DNA of 64,000 nucleotides from Bacillota bacterium (GTDB taxonomy: Bacteria; Bacillota; Clostridia; Lachnospirales; Lachnospiraceae). The translations under genes were made by a program, and so were the position numbers. Shown in pieces: positions 8,210 to 17,714 of this stretch. The first letter of the stretch is position 1. Each line of letters begins with the position of its first letter. Below the pieces are notes generated by a model that was not told the DNA's origin, did no database searches, and saw only the letters and a list, made by a program, of their open reading frames with translations. Location: NCBI GenBank assembly GCA_023439505.1, contig JAEXNR010000052.1:133926-197925 (forward strand), written 5' to 3'.

Positions 8210-9211
8210 ATGCCGATCAAAAATGACCAATATAATCAGATCTTAAGGGAATATGATCGTAGAAGATTTCAGAATAAACACGATCTTGACCGCCGAAGGG
8301 AAGAGGCCTTTGAGATGATCCCGGAATTAAAGCAGTTGGAGGACTGTATGATCTCCCTGTCTGCACAAAGCGGCCGTTTATCCCTGCGAGGAGATGACAG
8401 CGAGCTGGCCCAGTTAAAAGACAGGCTGATTGATTTAAAGGCGAGACAAATTGAGTTATTGGTAGAGCATAATCTTGGTGCCGATTATCTCGAATTTCGA
8501 TATCAATGTCAAAAGTGTAAGGATAGCGGATTTGTCGGAACCGAAAAATGCACCTGTTTTAAACAAGCCATTGCGGATCTGATCTATGATGCCTCAAACT
8601 TGAAATCCATCCTGAACAAAGAGAACTTTAAACACTTTTCCTTTTCATACTACTCCGATGATTATATTGATGAAACGCTGAATCTATCCCCCCGCTCCAA
8701 TATGCAAAAAATCGTTGCGGCCAGCAAACAATTTATACATCATTTTAACGTAAAGCACGATAATCTACTGTTCATGGGGAATTCCGGTGTAGGAAAGACC
8801 TTCCTTGCTAATTGTATTGCAAGGGAACTGCTTGACAAGGGTTATACCGTCATTTATCTCACTGCTTTTCGGATGTTTGATATTCTGGAGCGTCATAAAT
8901 TCGGTAAAGAGGAAGACAGCACCTATATTGCTGCCACCCAGTTTGATTATATTCTGGATTGCGACCTTTTAATTATTGATGACTTAGGGACTGAACTCAA
9001 TAATGCTTTTACCAATTCTCAATTGTATCTTGTCATAAATGAGCGATTGCTAAAGCAAAAGTCTACCATTATTTCAACCAATCTTTCACTAGACAACATG
9101 AATGCAAATTATGGAGAGCGCATCTTTTCCAGATTAATCAGCAGTTATTCCATACAGCGGATGATCGGCGAAGATATTCGTTTACATAAAGCACTGGGAA
9201 CTACAAAATAA
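8210..9211 (+). CDS. DnaI/DnaC-like helicase loader ATPase
   Basis: AAA+ ATPase that loads the replicative helicase. 333 residues. An N-terminal helical part ends in a Cys cluster (CQKCKDSGF followed by CTCF at about residues 98-118), which probably binds zinc, as in DnaI. The AAA+ core has Walker A GNSGVGKTF near 190, Walker B LLIIDDLGTE near 255, sensor ISTNLS and the arginine GERIFSRL. It lies 15 bases after the DnaD-domain gene and is the last gene of that operon. The next gene has its own promoter. Confidence 0.95.
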   Translation: MPIKNDQYNQILREYDRRRFQNKHDLDRRREEAFEMIPELKQLEDCMISLSAQSGRLSLRGDDSELAQLKDRLIDLKARQIELLVEHNLGADYLEFRYQCQKCKDSGFVGTEKCTCFKQAIADLIYDASNLKSILNKENFKHFSFSYYSDDYIDETLNLSPRSNMQKIVAASKQFIHHFNVKHDNLLFMGNSGVGKTFLANCIARELLDKGYTVIYLTAFRMFDILERHKFGKEEDSTYIAATQFDYILDCDLLIIDDLGTELNNAFTNSQLYLVINERLLKQKSTIISTNLSLDNMNANYGERIFSRLISSYSIQRMIGEDIRLHKALGTTK

Positions 9212-9244
9212 GATATATTACTACAAAATTACAGCAAAAGCTGC

Positions 9245-9273
9245 TTGACTTAAGATATCGATAATGGTATAAC
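9245..9273 (+). promoter_or_regulatory. promoter for prs
   Basis: TTGACT (9245-9250), a 17-base spacer and TATAAC (9268-9273), 48 bases before the ATG. Confidence 0.7.
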
Positions 9274-9320
9274 TTTAGTTGGCTTTTAAATGAATTATTT
9301 TAACGATGGAGGGAAATGTA

Positions 9321-10511
9321 ATGCCAAGGCACGAGAAGATCGTAGAAACAATTCCTGTTGGCCCCCTTGGAATCATTGCTTTGGAAGGCAGCAAAGCCTT
9401 AGGACAGAAAGTAAATGATTATCTTGTTGGCTGGCGTAATGAAAGAGAGAGTGAACACAAAGGAACAATTGCTTTCTCTGGCTATCAGAGAGATTCTTAC
9501 TTAACAAAGGCTTGCTGTCCCAGGTTTGGTACCGGTGAAGCCAAAGGTATGATTAAAGAATCTGTCAGGGGTTCCGACCTGTACCTGCTTGTTGATGTAA
9601 CCAACTACAGCCTGACTTATACCGTATGCGGACATACCAATCACATGTCACCCGATGATCATTACCAGGATCTGAAGCGAATGATTGCGGCCGTTGGTGG
9701 TAAGGCCAGAAGAATAACCGTGATCATGCCTTTCTTATATGAAGGAAGACAACACAGACGTACTTCCAGAGAATCCATGGATTGTGCCCTTGCTTTGCAG
9801 GAACTGACTCATATGGGAGTGGAGAGTATTATTACCTTTGACGCTCATGATCCACGGGTCCAAAATGCAATCCCTCTAAAAAGCCTTGAAACAGTTGCAC
9901 CGAATTATCAGTTTATTAAAGCCATGTTAAATCATGTGCCTGATATTTCTTTTGATTCTGATCATATGATGGTCATCAGCCCGGATGAGGGCGGAATGTC
10001 CAGAGCCGTATATTTTGCCAATGTTCTTGGGCTGGATATGGGTATGTTTTATAAAAGACGGGATTATACCAAAATTATTAACGGTCGCAATCCCATCGTT
10101 GCTCACGAATTCCTGGGAACAGATGTGGAAGGTAAGGATATCATGATTGTAGATGATATGATTTCTTCCGGAGAAAGTATCTTAGACGTAGCGACTGAAC
10201 TTAAGAAGAGAAAAGCAGGAAGAATCTTTGTTGCTACCACCTTTGGATTATTTACCAACGGTTTGGCCAAATTTGATGAAGCTTATGAAAAAGGTCTGAT
10301 CTACCGCCTGTTGACTACAAATCTGACGTATCAAATTCCGGAGCTCTTAACAAAGCCTTACTATATTAATGTCGACATGAGTAAATACATTGCTTTAATT
10401 ATTGATACATTAAATCATGACAACAGTATCAGCGGATTACTTAATCCTGTGGAAAGAATTCAAAACGTCCTGAATGAGCATCATCAGGGACGCTATGAAG
10501 CGCAGGAATAA
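9321..10511 (+). CDS. prs: ribose-phosphate pyrophosphokinase, long divergent type
   Basis: Makes PRPP from ribose 5-phosphate and ATP, feeding nucleotide, His and Trp synthesis. At 396 residues it is longer than the classical enzyme (about 315). Family marks: PFLYEGRQHRR (the RQ..R nucleotide-binding loop), ITFDAHDPRVQ, the DEGGMSRA region and the PRPP loop IVDDMISSGES. The last motif usually reads VDDMIDTGGT, so the TG dipeptide is replaced by SG. The start ATG 9321 has GGAGGG 7 bases upstream; the ATG at 9306 overlaps that site and is unlikely. It is a single-gene unit with a promoter at 9245 and a terminator at 10588. Many Lachnospiraceae also carry a classical prs, which is not visible here. 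Confidence 0.9.
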   Translation: MPRHEKIVETIPVGPLGIIALEGSKALGQKVNDYLVGWRNERESEHKGTIAFSGYQRDSYLTKACCPRFGTGEAKGMIKESVRGSDLYLLVDVTNYSLTYTVCGHTNHMSPDDHYQDLKRMIAAVGGKARRITVIMPFLYEGRQHRRTSRESMDCALALQELTHMGVESIITFDAHDPRVQNAIPLKSLETVAPNYQFIKAMLNHVPDISFDSDHMMVISPDEGGMSRAVYFANVLGLDMGMFYKRRDYTKIINGRNPIVAHEFLGTDVEGKDIMIVDDMISSGESILDVATELKKRKAGRIFVATTFGLFTNGLAKFDEAYEKGLIYRLLTTNLTYQIPELLTKPYYINVDMSKYIALIIDTLNHDNSISGLLNPVERIQNVLNEHHQGRYEAQE

Positions 10512-10587
10512 GTGCATCCCGGAAAACCGTTTTGCTGGTCATAAACAGGATGAACCGGCAAGCGGTTTCACGGATCATATATAAATC

Positions 10588-10638
10588 GGGCTGCTTTCTC
10601 ATTGGGTTTTACCTCAACCGGAGAAAGCAGCCCTTTCT
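10588..10638 (+). terminator. intrinsic terminator after prs
   Basis: 13-bp stem, GGGCTGCTTTCTC (10588-10600) with its complement at 10621-10633, then TTTCTT. It may also serve the convergent PBP gene. Confidence 0.8.
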
Positions 10639-10706
10639 TCATCCTATCCCATACCACCAGTCATTTGAAGCATCCCTGTCCTTCGGGTTAGGCATTTGTT
10701 ATCATT

Positions 10707-13004
10707 TTATTCCATGGCATTGGGTGTTATATCTGCCGTTTCCGTTGGTATCGGCCCTTCCTCCCCCTCGGTATTATCAGGATCCTCCGGCATATTATCT
10801 TCTTCCTCCTCTGCAACAGGCTCTTGTGTAATATCCGAAGGATTCTCTGGTGTCTCAGTTCCCTCCGGTATCTCCGGATCGGTCTGATCATCCTCCGACT
10901 GCTGATCGTCAGGAGTTTCCACCGGGTCCGTAACTTCCGGTGTGGGAGTAGGCGTAGCTTCCTCTTCCTCCTCTACTTCCTCCTCATCCTCTTTAAGTTC
11001 TGATTTCCAGTCGTACAATTGGAAGGTATCCGTCATTGCGGCGTCATGGATTTCATCCATATAGTTATGCCATATCCTTCCCGGATAGGTAGCACCGGCC
11101 AGGCCCTGTAATGTCTTTGGCATATCAAATCCCACCCAGACACTGGTTGTATAATAGGGTGTATAACCCACAAACCAACCGTCCTTTGTTGCATTTGTAG
11201 TCCCTGTCTTACCGGCGCTCACCGTATGGGATAACCCAAGTCCCTTCGCAGTACCTTTCTTAATTACGCCCATCAATGCCTCTGTCATCATTCTTGCTGC
11301 TCTTGTTGTATAAACCTGCTTTGCCTCCTTCTCACCATCCACTATGACAGTACCGGAGGAATTAAGAATCTTTACGATGCAGGTCGGCTCACGATATAAT
11401 CCATCATTCTCAAGAGTGGCGTAGGCTGATGCCATCTCCAGGGGGCTGACCCCTACAGTTAATCCTCCCAGCGCCGCTGCCAGATTATAATCGCTGTCCG
11501 TGATCTTAGAAAAGTTCATATTTAATATGTAGGAGAGTCCAACCGTGGGACCAAGCTCTTTAAACAGCTTCCAGGCCACTGTATTTCTGGAGTCCTGAAT
11601 GGCTCTTTGAATCGTGATCTTACCGGCATAATCACCACCGGAATTCTTTGGACCATCCTTTTCATATTTATCTTCTACTATGCTGTTAAGGGTATAGTTC
11701 CTTTCAAAACTTGGAGTATAGACAATCAATGGTTTAATAGAGCTTCCCGGCTGGCGAAAACTCTGATAAGCCCTGTTTAGGGTAGCTTCTCCCAGATCCT
11801 GATCTCTTCCACCCACAACCGCAACTATTTTTCCATTCGCATTGTCGATACTGACAGCCGCACCCTGCAATTCATATACACCATCCTCATTCACATCCGT
11901 AAAATCCTTCAACGCATCATCTACGGATTGTTGCAGCGTTTTCTGTTTTTTTGAGTCAATAGAGGTATAGATATGATACCCGCCGGTAAATAATTCTTTC
12001 TGGCAGCTGGTGTAGAGATCACTGTATTCCTGATCATACGCTTCCTTATCCGCATCATCTTGAAAGAAGTTTCTAATTTGGAATCCCCTGCTTTCCATTA
12101 AAGCACGAACCGCACAATACTTAACATAGGTATCCACATAATTGTTCTTTCCATTCTTTTGAATCTTTAACTTGATTTTCGCAGCAATTGCCTGATCATA
12201 CTCCTCTTGACTTATCATCTTCTCCTGTAACAGCTGTTCCAGAATTCTATCCCTTCTTTTCATCGTGTTATCAAAATTCGTACGGGGATTATAAAGGTTT
12301 GGACTATTGGGGATTGCACACAGAAATGCCGTCTGAGATAAGCTCAATTTATCCACCCCTTTCCCAAAGTATCCCTTACTCGCTGCCTGAATGCCATAAT
12401 AGCCATTGGCAAAATAGATATTGTTCAGATAAAATTCCAGGATATCGTATTTGGAGTACTTCCTCTCCAGATTTTGGGCAATATAGATCTCCTCTATCTT
12501 TCTCATATAAGAAACTTTATTGGTCAAAAATACATTACGGGACAGCTGCTGGGTAATGGTGCTGGCGCCCTGGGTAATCTGTCCTCCATGCCTGATCAGG
12601 GCAATGGCAGCACGGAGATTGGCCAGGTAATCCACGCCGTGATGCTCCATAAATTTGCGATCCTCTGTAACAATCATCGCATCAATAAATGCTGCCGGAA
12701 TATCCTGATATAGAACATAATAAACGTCCTTTTCCGTCCGGAGTGTTGAGATCACCTTTCCGTCTGAATCATAGACCTGACTTGTCTGAGATGCTTTAAA
12801 GGTATCCTTCGTTGAAGCATCCACCAGTTTCTTTGCTTCCGATTGAAGGTTTAACAAGGTTCTTCCATACTTATGATAAAAGAATGCAATCCCCGCCAAT
12901 ATCAGAACTAAAATAATAAGGATCGATGCCTGAATTGTGAACCTGATCACCCTTCTTTTATTACTTTTCTCTTTCTTCTTTGGTTTTGTCTTTTTACTTT
13001 CCAT
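10707..13004 (-). CDS. class A penicillin-binding protein (PBP1A type)
   Basis: Bifunctional peptidoglycan synthase anchored in the cytoplasmic membrane. 765 residues. A Lys-rich cytoplasmic head is followed by a membrane helix at about 20-40. The GT51 transglycosylase has the catalytic Glu in VTEDRKFMEH and the motif QGASTITQQL. The transpeptidase has SxxK (PGSSIKP), SRN (QDSRNTVAW) and KTGT (AGKTGTTN). The last 95 residues are a Glu/Pro/Thr-rich acidic tail. ATG 13004 was chosen because GGAG lies 7 bases upstream; an in-frame ATG at 13052 has poorer spacing. It stands alone after the SbcC-like gene on the same strand. Confidence 0.95.
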   Translation of the reverse strand: MESKKTKPKKKEKSNKRRVIRFTIQASILIILVLILAGIAFFYHKYGRTLLNLQSEAKKLVDASTKDTFKASQTSQVYDSDGKVISTLRTEKDVYYVLYQDIPAAFIDAMIVTEDRKFMEHHGVDYLANLRAAIALIRHGGQITQGASTITQQLSRNVFLTNKVSYMRKIEEIYIAQNLERKYSKYDILEFYLNNIYFANGYYGIQAASKGYFGKGVDKLSLSQTAFLCAIPNSPNLYNPRTNFDNTMKRRDRILEQLLQEKMISQEEYDQAIAAKIKLKIQKNGKNNYVDTYVKYCAVRALMESRGFQIRNFFQDDADKEAYDQEYSDLYTSCQKELFTGGYHIYTSIDSKKQKTLQQSVDDALKDFTDVNEDGVYELQGAAVSIDNANGKIVAVVGGRDQDLGEATLNRAYQSFRQPGSSIKPLIVYTPSFERNYTLNSIVEDKYEKDGPKNSGGDYAGKITIQRAIQDSRNTVAWKLFKELGPTVGLSYILNMNFSKITDSDYNLAAALGGLTVGVSPLEMASAYATLENDGLYREPTCIVKILNSSGTVIVDGEKEAKQVYTTRAARMMTEALMGVIKKGTAKGLGLSHTVSAGKTGTTNATKDGWFVGYTPYYTTSVWVGFDMPKTLQGLAGATYPGRIWHNYMDEIHDAAMTDTFQLYDWKSELKEDEEEVEEEEEATPTPTPEVTDPVETPDDQQSEDDQTDPEIPEGTETPENPSDITQEPVAEEEEDNMPEDPDNTEGEEGPIPTETADITPNAME

Positions 13005-13069
13005 AATAATGCTCCGATCTGTCAAAGTACCCTTAAAACCGGGTACCGACATAAGTCTAATTCCCTTTT

Positions 13070-15184
13070 CTAATTTTTATTTCCTGATAAGTTCACCAGA
13101 TGATAGGGCAGTCCCAATCCCTCCAAAAGCTCCTGCTCCCTTCTATGACAGGTGAATAATACACATTGACATCTCTGGGATATCTGTTTCAGGACATAGG
13201 TTAGTCTGCGCTCATCATATAAGGCAAAGCTGTCGTCTAACAGAAGCGGCATCTCGTTCTTACCAAGAAGCAGTTCAGCAGCCGACAGGCGCAGTGCAAA
13301 GTACATCTGGTCTATGGTTCCTGCGCTGAGTTTATCCAGCATAATATAATTATTGTTTCTTCCCACCTTCATATCAAGCCTTTCATCCAGCTTAATGTCC
13401 GTATATTTCTGCCCGGTAATATCAGCCGCCAGCAGGGAAACCCTCCGGTTTAATTGACGGCCAAAGCTGTCATGAATCTGCACCGACAGTTCCTGGATGG
13501 TATTCAGTGCAAGTTTTATCGCCGCAAGCTCTGTCTCATTCTCCCTCTGTTTATACTCCAGATCCTTATATTTCTCCCGGTTCTCAACCAACTGTGCCTC
13601 ATTACCTTCCAGATCTGCAATTTCCCATCGGATCTTCTCAATCTCTATCTTGCATAGATCATACTGGCGGTTAATTTCGTTTTGTTGTCTTGTTACTTCC
13701 TGTCTTCTCCTCCTGATTTCTTCATTTAAAGATTGGATTGTCTGTTTTGACAGCTCCTGGGCATCGATAAATTGTCTCATGTAGTTCATGATGCTGTCAT
13801 ACAGCTCATCCAACTGATCCATCAGTTCATTCTCCCGCTCCTTTAGTTCCTCCACCTGCTCTGCTTCATGCTGCAGTTGAAGTTGATACCGAAGGGGCTC
13901 TTCCTTCCTTGCAGATAACTCCTTCACTGATGCAACCTCATACTCCCTTAGCATTCTGTCTCTTTTCATGCTGCACCGGGAGATCCGGCCGTCATATTCT
14001 CTCCATCTATCCTCATCATCCTGCTGCCTTGCCTTACTCCTTTTCGCCATGATAAAAAGCAGGAATACCGCTATGAATGCAACGGCAAGGGCCATCCCCA
14101 TCCCCGTCTTCATAGAGCCGGACATCGGTACCGACAAACCCAGCAGGATCAAGATCAGCGCAATAGCCGGGATAATGCAAAGGAGCCGATGCCTGCTTTC
14201 CTGTTTTAGCGCCTTCCCATTTTCCAGCTGCAGCTCTGATTTTCTCTTTTCATATTCTTGTAATTGCTCTTGCAGATTCTCCGCTTCTTTTATATCCATT
14301 ATCATATGATCCGCAGATTCCGCCTTTTGTTTTAACGTTTCAACAGACTTCTTCAGTCCCTCTCGCCTTTGTTCTAACCGCTGGTTTTGCTTCGTCAACT
14401 CTTCATACCTTGCATATTTCTCCATCATAGCCGGAAGTTCCTCCATTTGCTTTGACGCGAAGAGATCCGTCTCACTTCCATAGGTTTCTCTTCTCTTATG
14501 CAATTCTTTTTCCATAGGAAGAAGTTCCTGTAAGCGATGGGTCAGTTCCTCCATCTTTTCTTCTTTACGGACTCCTTCCGCAATCTCCTCCCGAATGCGC
14601 CCAAGCTCTGCAGGGTATGGCATGGATTCCAATGTCTTTTTCTGATCGGTCAGCTGTTTAACCGCCTTAATTACATTTACCTCTTTGCTTTTTGCGATGG
14701 ACAAATTCGTGATATAATTATGAACCTGGGCGGCAAGCTCCGTATCAGTCGCCGCTTTCAGCTGCTCGATACTTATGGTATTTTTAAAGAAGGATTCTGT
14801 CAAGCCCGGTACCATCTCACTGATATGGCCGTCTTTTAACCTGATTTCCCTCCCTGTCTGCAAGTCAAAAATCATAAGGTTCTTGTCCGCAGCATGAAAG
14901 CTCCTTTGAATCCGGTATTCCTTCTGATCCTGGAGGATATCCATACTTCCCCCGAATGCTCCGGGATAATTCCAGGGAAGATATCTGTTATACAGATCAT
15001 CCTTCGTCGCGGATCCTCTTCCGCGAAGCCGCTCAATGCCAAAGAACATTCCCTTAATAAAGGTATGCAGGGTGGATTTCCCGGCCTCATTATCCCCGTA
15101 GATTATATTAAGTCCGGGCTTTAATTCAATTTCTTTCTCATGAAAACGTCCGAAATAATTCAGTTTTAGTTTACGAAGTACCAT
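13070..15184 (-). CDS. YhaN/SbcC-like SMC-type ATPase
   Basis: Large-subunit partner of an SbcD-like nuclease, probably working on DNA ends or hairpins. 704 residues. The N-terminal half-ATPase begins KLKLNYFGRFHE with Walker A GDNEAGKST near residue 30. There are two coiled-coil stretches (about 190-320 and 405-560) and between them a hydrophobic pair (about 340-390, ALILILLGLSV and AVAFIAVFLLFIMA) typical of the YhaN group. The C-terminal half has the signature DKLSAGTIDQMYFALR and Walker B PLLLDDSFALYD. It lies 50 bases after the SbcD-like gene. It is shorter than classical SbcC (over 1000 residues) and lacks an obvious zinc hook. Confidence 0.88.
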   Translation of the reverse strand: MVLRKLKLNYFGRFHEKEIELKPGLNIIYGDNEAGKSTLHTFIKGMFFGIERLRGRGSATKDDLYNRYLPWNYPGAFGGSMDILQDQKEYRIQRSFHAADKNLMIFDLQTGREIRLKDGHISEMVPGLTESFFKNTISIEQLKAATDTELAAQVHNYITNLSIAKSKEVNVIKAVKQLTDQKKTLESMPYPAELGRIREEIAEGVRKEEKMEELTHRLQELLPMEKELHKRRETYGSETDLFASKQMEELPAMMEKYARYEELTKQNQRLEQRREGLKKSVETLKQKAESADHMIMDIKEAENLQEQLQEYEKRKSELQLENGKALKQESRHRLLCIIPAIALILILLGLSVPMSGSMKTGMGMALAVAFIAVFLLFIMAKRSKARQQDDEDRWREYDGRISRCSMKRDRMLREYEVASVKELSARKEEPLRYQLQLQHEAEQVEELKERENELMDQLDELYDSIMNYMRQFIDAQELSKQTIQSLNEEIRRRRQEVTRQQNEINRQYDLCKIEIEKIRWEIADLEGNEAQLVENREKYKDLEYKQRENETELAAIKLALNTIQELSVQIHDSFGRQLNRRVSLLAADITGQKYTDIKLDERLDMKVGRNNNYIMLDKLSAGTIDQMYFALRLSAAELLLGKNEMPLLLDDSFALYDERRLTYVLKQISQRCQCVLFTCHRREQELLEGLGLPYHLVNLSGNKN

Positions 15185-15234
15185 GCCATCATTACCTTTC
15201 CAGTGAATGAATCTGCCGTTACCGATTACAAACT

Positions 15235-16299
15235 TTAAGTATCCTTCGCTCCCAGCAGTGCCTCAATGCCATAATATAATGCTTTTTCCACCACTTCATC
15301 CTGATTGGCTTTTTCCCTGATCTGGCGGATAAACATTCCTATCATATTATCCTCATTCTCATGACAAAGCGCATCAAAATTGTAATCGGGAACGGATCGG
15401 TCCGTTACCTCTAATATATTGCCCAGTGACTTTATGGCTTCTCTGTCAAAATGAATTTGTTCATCTCTAAATCCCTGGATTATGAATTGATATATATGCT
15501 GCGTTCCTTGGGTTGTTATGATCTCCCGAATATGGTCCAGTAATTTCCCGTTTGTCATCTCCTGATTCACTTCAACGGTCAGCCTGCGGTATTGTCTGAT
15601 GGAAGCGGGTACAAATACAATCCTTGTGGTAGCCTCTCCCGTCTTATGAATCTGTCCGAGAATGTATCCTCTTTCTCCTGTTTCAGTTTTATCCATGGGC
15701 TCGAGGGAACCGGCATATGCCATCCTGCTGCTGATCAGCTCCGGTTTATGAATATGGCCCAGTGCCACATAGTCAAAGCCTGCCCCTTCCAGGGACTTCC
15801 TGTTAATCGGTATATTCCTCTCATCCCCGCCATGGGCCAGCAAAATATGTATCCTGTTATTCTTCTCTATCTTAATTGTGTCATATAGCGGCTCCGTAAT
15901 ATCCTGCTGCAGATAACTAAGCCCGTATATCTGTGTATTTAATTCCGGAAGATCCAGAATTTCAAGTGTATCCTTTAAGAACATATGAACCTTCTTATCC
16001 CATTCAAACCCAGAATAAAAAGACCTTGTCCCGATATAATCATGATTTCCGGCGATGATAACTACCCGGGTCATTGTTAATTTAGTGAAATAGTAGTTTA
16101 ATTCTTTCAATTCACGAAGCAGCGGCTGTCTATGAAATAAATCTCCTGCAATCAGCAAAAGCTCCGCTTTCTCTTCATTGCAAACCTCTATGATATGGTA
16201 AAGGCTGTTCCAGATTTCCTTGCCCCGTTTTGTTCCCCAGGGCTGATTTGCATCCGGAATCGCTCCAAGATGCACATCTGCGATATGTATAAACTTCAT
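15235..16299 (-). CDS. SbcD/Mre11-type metallophosphoesterase (YhaO-like nuclease)
   Basis: Nuclease subunit of the pair. 354 residues. Metal-binding phosphoesterase motifs are clear: DVHLG near residue 8, GDLFH near 52, GNHDY near 87, then LAHGGDE and LGHIHKPE. The C-terminal part is a variable capping domain. It is the first gene of a two-gene operon with the ATPase that follows, as in yhaO-yhaN. The likely role is DNA end processing in the cytoplasm. Confidence 0.92.
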   Translation of the reverse strand: MKFIHIADVHLGAIPDANQPWGTKRGKEIWNSLYHIIEVCNEEKAELLLIAGDLFHRQPLLRELKELNYYFTKLTMTRVVIIAGNHDYIGTRSFYSGFEWDKKVHMFLKDTLEILDLPELNTQIYGLSYLQQDITEPLYDTIKIEKNNRIHILLAHGGDERNIPINRKSLEGAGFDYVALGHIHKPELISSRMAYAGSLEPMDKTETGERGYILGQIHKTGEATTRIVFVPASIRQYRRLTVEVNQEMTNGKLLDHIREIITTQGTQHIYQFIIQGFRDEQIHFDREAIKSLGNILEVTDRSVPDYNFDALCHENEDNMIGMFIRQIREKANQDEVVEKALYYGIEALLGAKDT

Positions 16300-16491
16300 A
16301 GGCTCCTCCCATCTATCCTTCTTCTATCATCAGACGAATTTATTTATTAATTTTATCCATTATAACACAAGGAGATTTTTTCGCAAGTAGATCACACGAA
16401 CGTACATTCTATCAATTTGCTTTTGTTACTCCAAGTGAATAGGTACACGGAATTTACCAATCATTCAGGAAAAGCTTTTTAATAAAACGCA

Positions 16492-16552
16492 AAAATGGCA
16501 TGTCAAAAGGTTCGAATCCCGGCGTTTTCAGGACCCTTTGACATACCATTTT
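16492..16552. terminator. long hairpin, terminator of the receiver genes
   Basis: Arms 16492-16510 and 16534-16552 pair over about 17 of 19 bases and give T-rich tails on both strands. The loop holds GGTTCGAATCCC, identical to a tRNA T-arm consensus. Confidence 0.7.
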
Positions 16553-16626
16553 AATCCATGACAAGTGAAACAACCTGCCGGTTTCTCTTGTTTACTACTG
16601 TTAATCGAGTCGCATCGAATCTCTGC

Positions 16627-17025
16627 CTATTGAGAGATCAGTCCCAGTGTCTCAAGCGTTTGAACCAGCTTCGTAATATCGATGGGCTTGGATATATACG
16701 CCTCACAACCATATTCATAAGCAGATAAAACCAGCTTGGTTTCCCCCAATGCCGTCACGATGATAATCTTAGCCCGCTTTCCGGGTATGATGCCTTTTTG
16801 AATCTCCATATTCCGGATTGCCTTTAATACTTTTACGCCATCAATCTTGGGCATCATAATATCAAGACAAATCAAATCATAGGGATTCTTCTCTCTCATT
16901 GCAATCAGGTAGGCATCCATTGTCTCCAGACCATCCACCACCAAATCACAATCTCCATATTCGGACAAGACCTTTTCTAAAAAAATTCTGCTGACTGCAT
17001 CATCTTCTGCGATTAAAATACGCAT
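16627..17025 (-). CDS. single-domain response regulator (CheY-like), second of a pair
   Basis: Receiver domain only, 132 residues, with no output domain. The acidic pocket is LIAEDDA, the phosphorylated Asp is in LICLDIMMPK (about D55), the Thr is in IIVTALG and the Lys in YISKPI. Start ATG 17025 was chosen over a GTG at 17037. It follows the other receiver by 34 bases. No histidine kinase is nearby, so it must be served by a kinase elsewhere, or act in signalling to the flagellum or another protein. Confidence 0.9.
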   Translation of the reverse strand: MRILIAEDDAVSRIFLEKVLSEYGDCDLVVDGLETMDAYLIAMREKNPYDLICLDIMMPKIDGVKVLKAIRNMEIQKGIIPGKRAKIIIVTALGETKLVLSAYEYGCEAYISKPIDITKLVQTLETLGLISQ

Positions 17026-17059
17026 TGTACATCCCACTTTCGTTACATAATCATCTAAA

Positions 17060-17425
17060 TTATTTCATAGCTGCAATTTTTAATAAGGTGTCTACCACCT
17101 GCTCCTCTTTAAATGGTTTTACAATAAAGGTTTTTGCCCCCGAAATAATGGATTCTCTCACCATAGGTTCCTGACCCATTGCGGATACCATAACCACCTT
17201 TGCCTTGGGGTCCAGTTTACGAATCACCTTTAAGGCTTCTATTCCCGTCATTTTTGGCATTGTGATATCCATGGTCACAATATCAGGTTTACATTCCTGA
17301 TATTTTATAATTGCTGCTTCCCCATTCTCCGCCTCACCGACAATTTCAAAGCCTCTTCTCTCTAATATCATTCTTATCGTGGTTCTCATAAATGCTGCAT
17401 CATCTACAATCAGGACCTTTACCAT
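17060..17425 (-). CDS. single-domain response regulator (CheY-like), first of a pair
   Basis: 121 residues, all receiver. The pocket is VLIVDDA, the phospho-acceptor is D53 in TMDITMPKMTG, S81 sits in the Thr/Ser position and K103 in IVKPF. The sequence is close to chemotaxis CheY, with the MTGIEAL stretch. It is the first gene of a two-receiver operon and reads toward the second receiver. No che genes are present in the window. Confidence 0.93.
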   Translation of the reverse strand: MVKVLIVDDAAFMRTTIRMILERRGFEIVGEAENGEAAIIKYQECKPDIVTMDITMPKMTGIEALKVIRKLDPKAKVVMVSAMGQEPMVRESIISGAKTFIVKPFKEEQVVDTLLKIAAMK

Positions 17426-17630
17426 ATTAGCGCACCTCGATTAATATTAAAATAGTATATCCGTATCGTCTTAACACTCTTTGTTATCATTTATATCCCC
17501 GCAGCTCTCATAATATACATATTTTTACATCTATGTACTCAGCAGCTTACCCCACAGTAAAAATTATACTACCAAGGAAAAATATTGTCAAATTATATCT
17601 ATATGTCTCGCTTTATGTCTGATTCAATTC

Positions 17631-17703
17631 TCCAGCCGTCCGTTTTCATGGTCCTTGTCAGCATTCTTGCTCCATTATCCATAATACAGCTACGACGGCT
17701 GGA
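17631..17703. repeat. 10-bp inverted repeat with long loop after the amidase gene
   Basis: TCCAGCCGTC (17631-17640) and its complement (17694-17703) enclose 53 bases. It lies 12 bases past the amidase stop. There is no T-run, so it is not a standard terminator. Confidence 0.45.
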
Positions 17704-17714
17704 AAATTCAGATG

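Noticed and set aside
10532..10887. Two plus-strand frames of 99 and 63 residues after prs
   Set aside because: They run over the prs terminator and antisense to the repetitive PBP tail, whose Glu/Pro/Thr codons create open frames.
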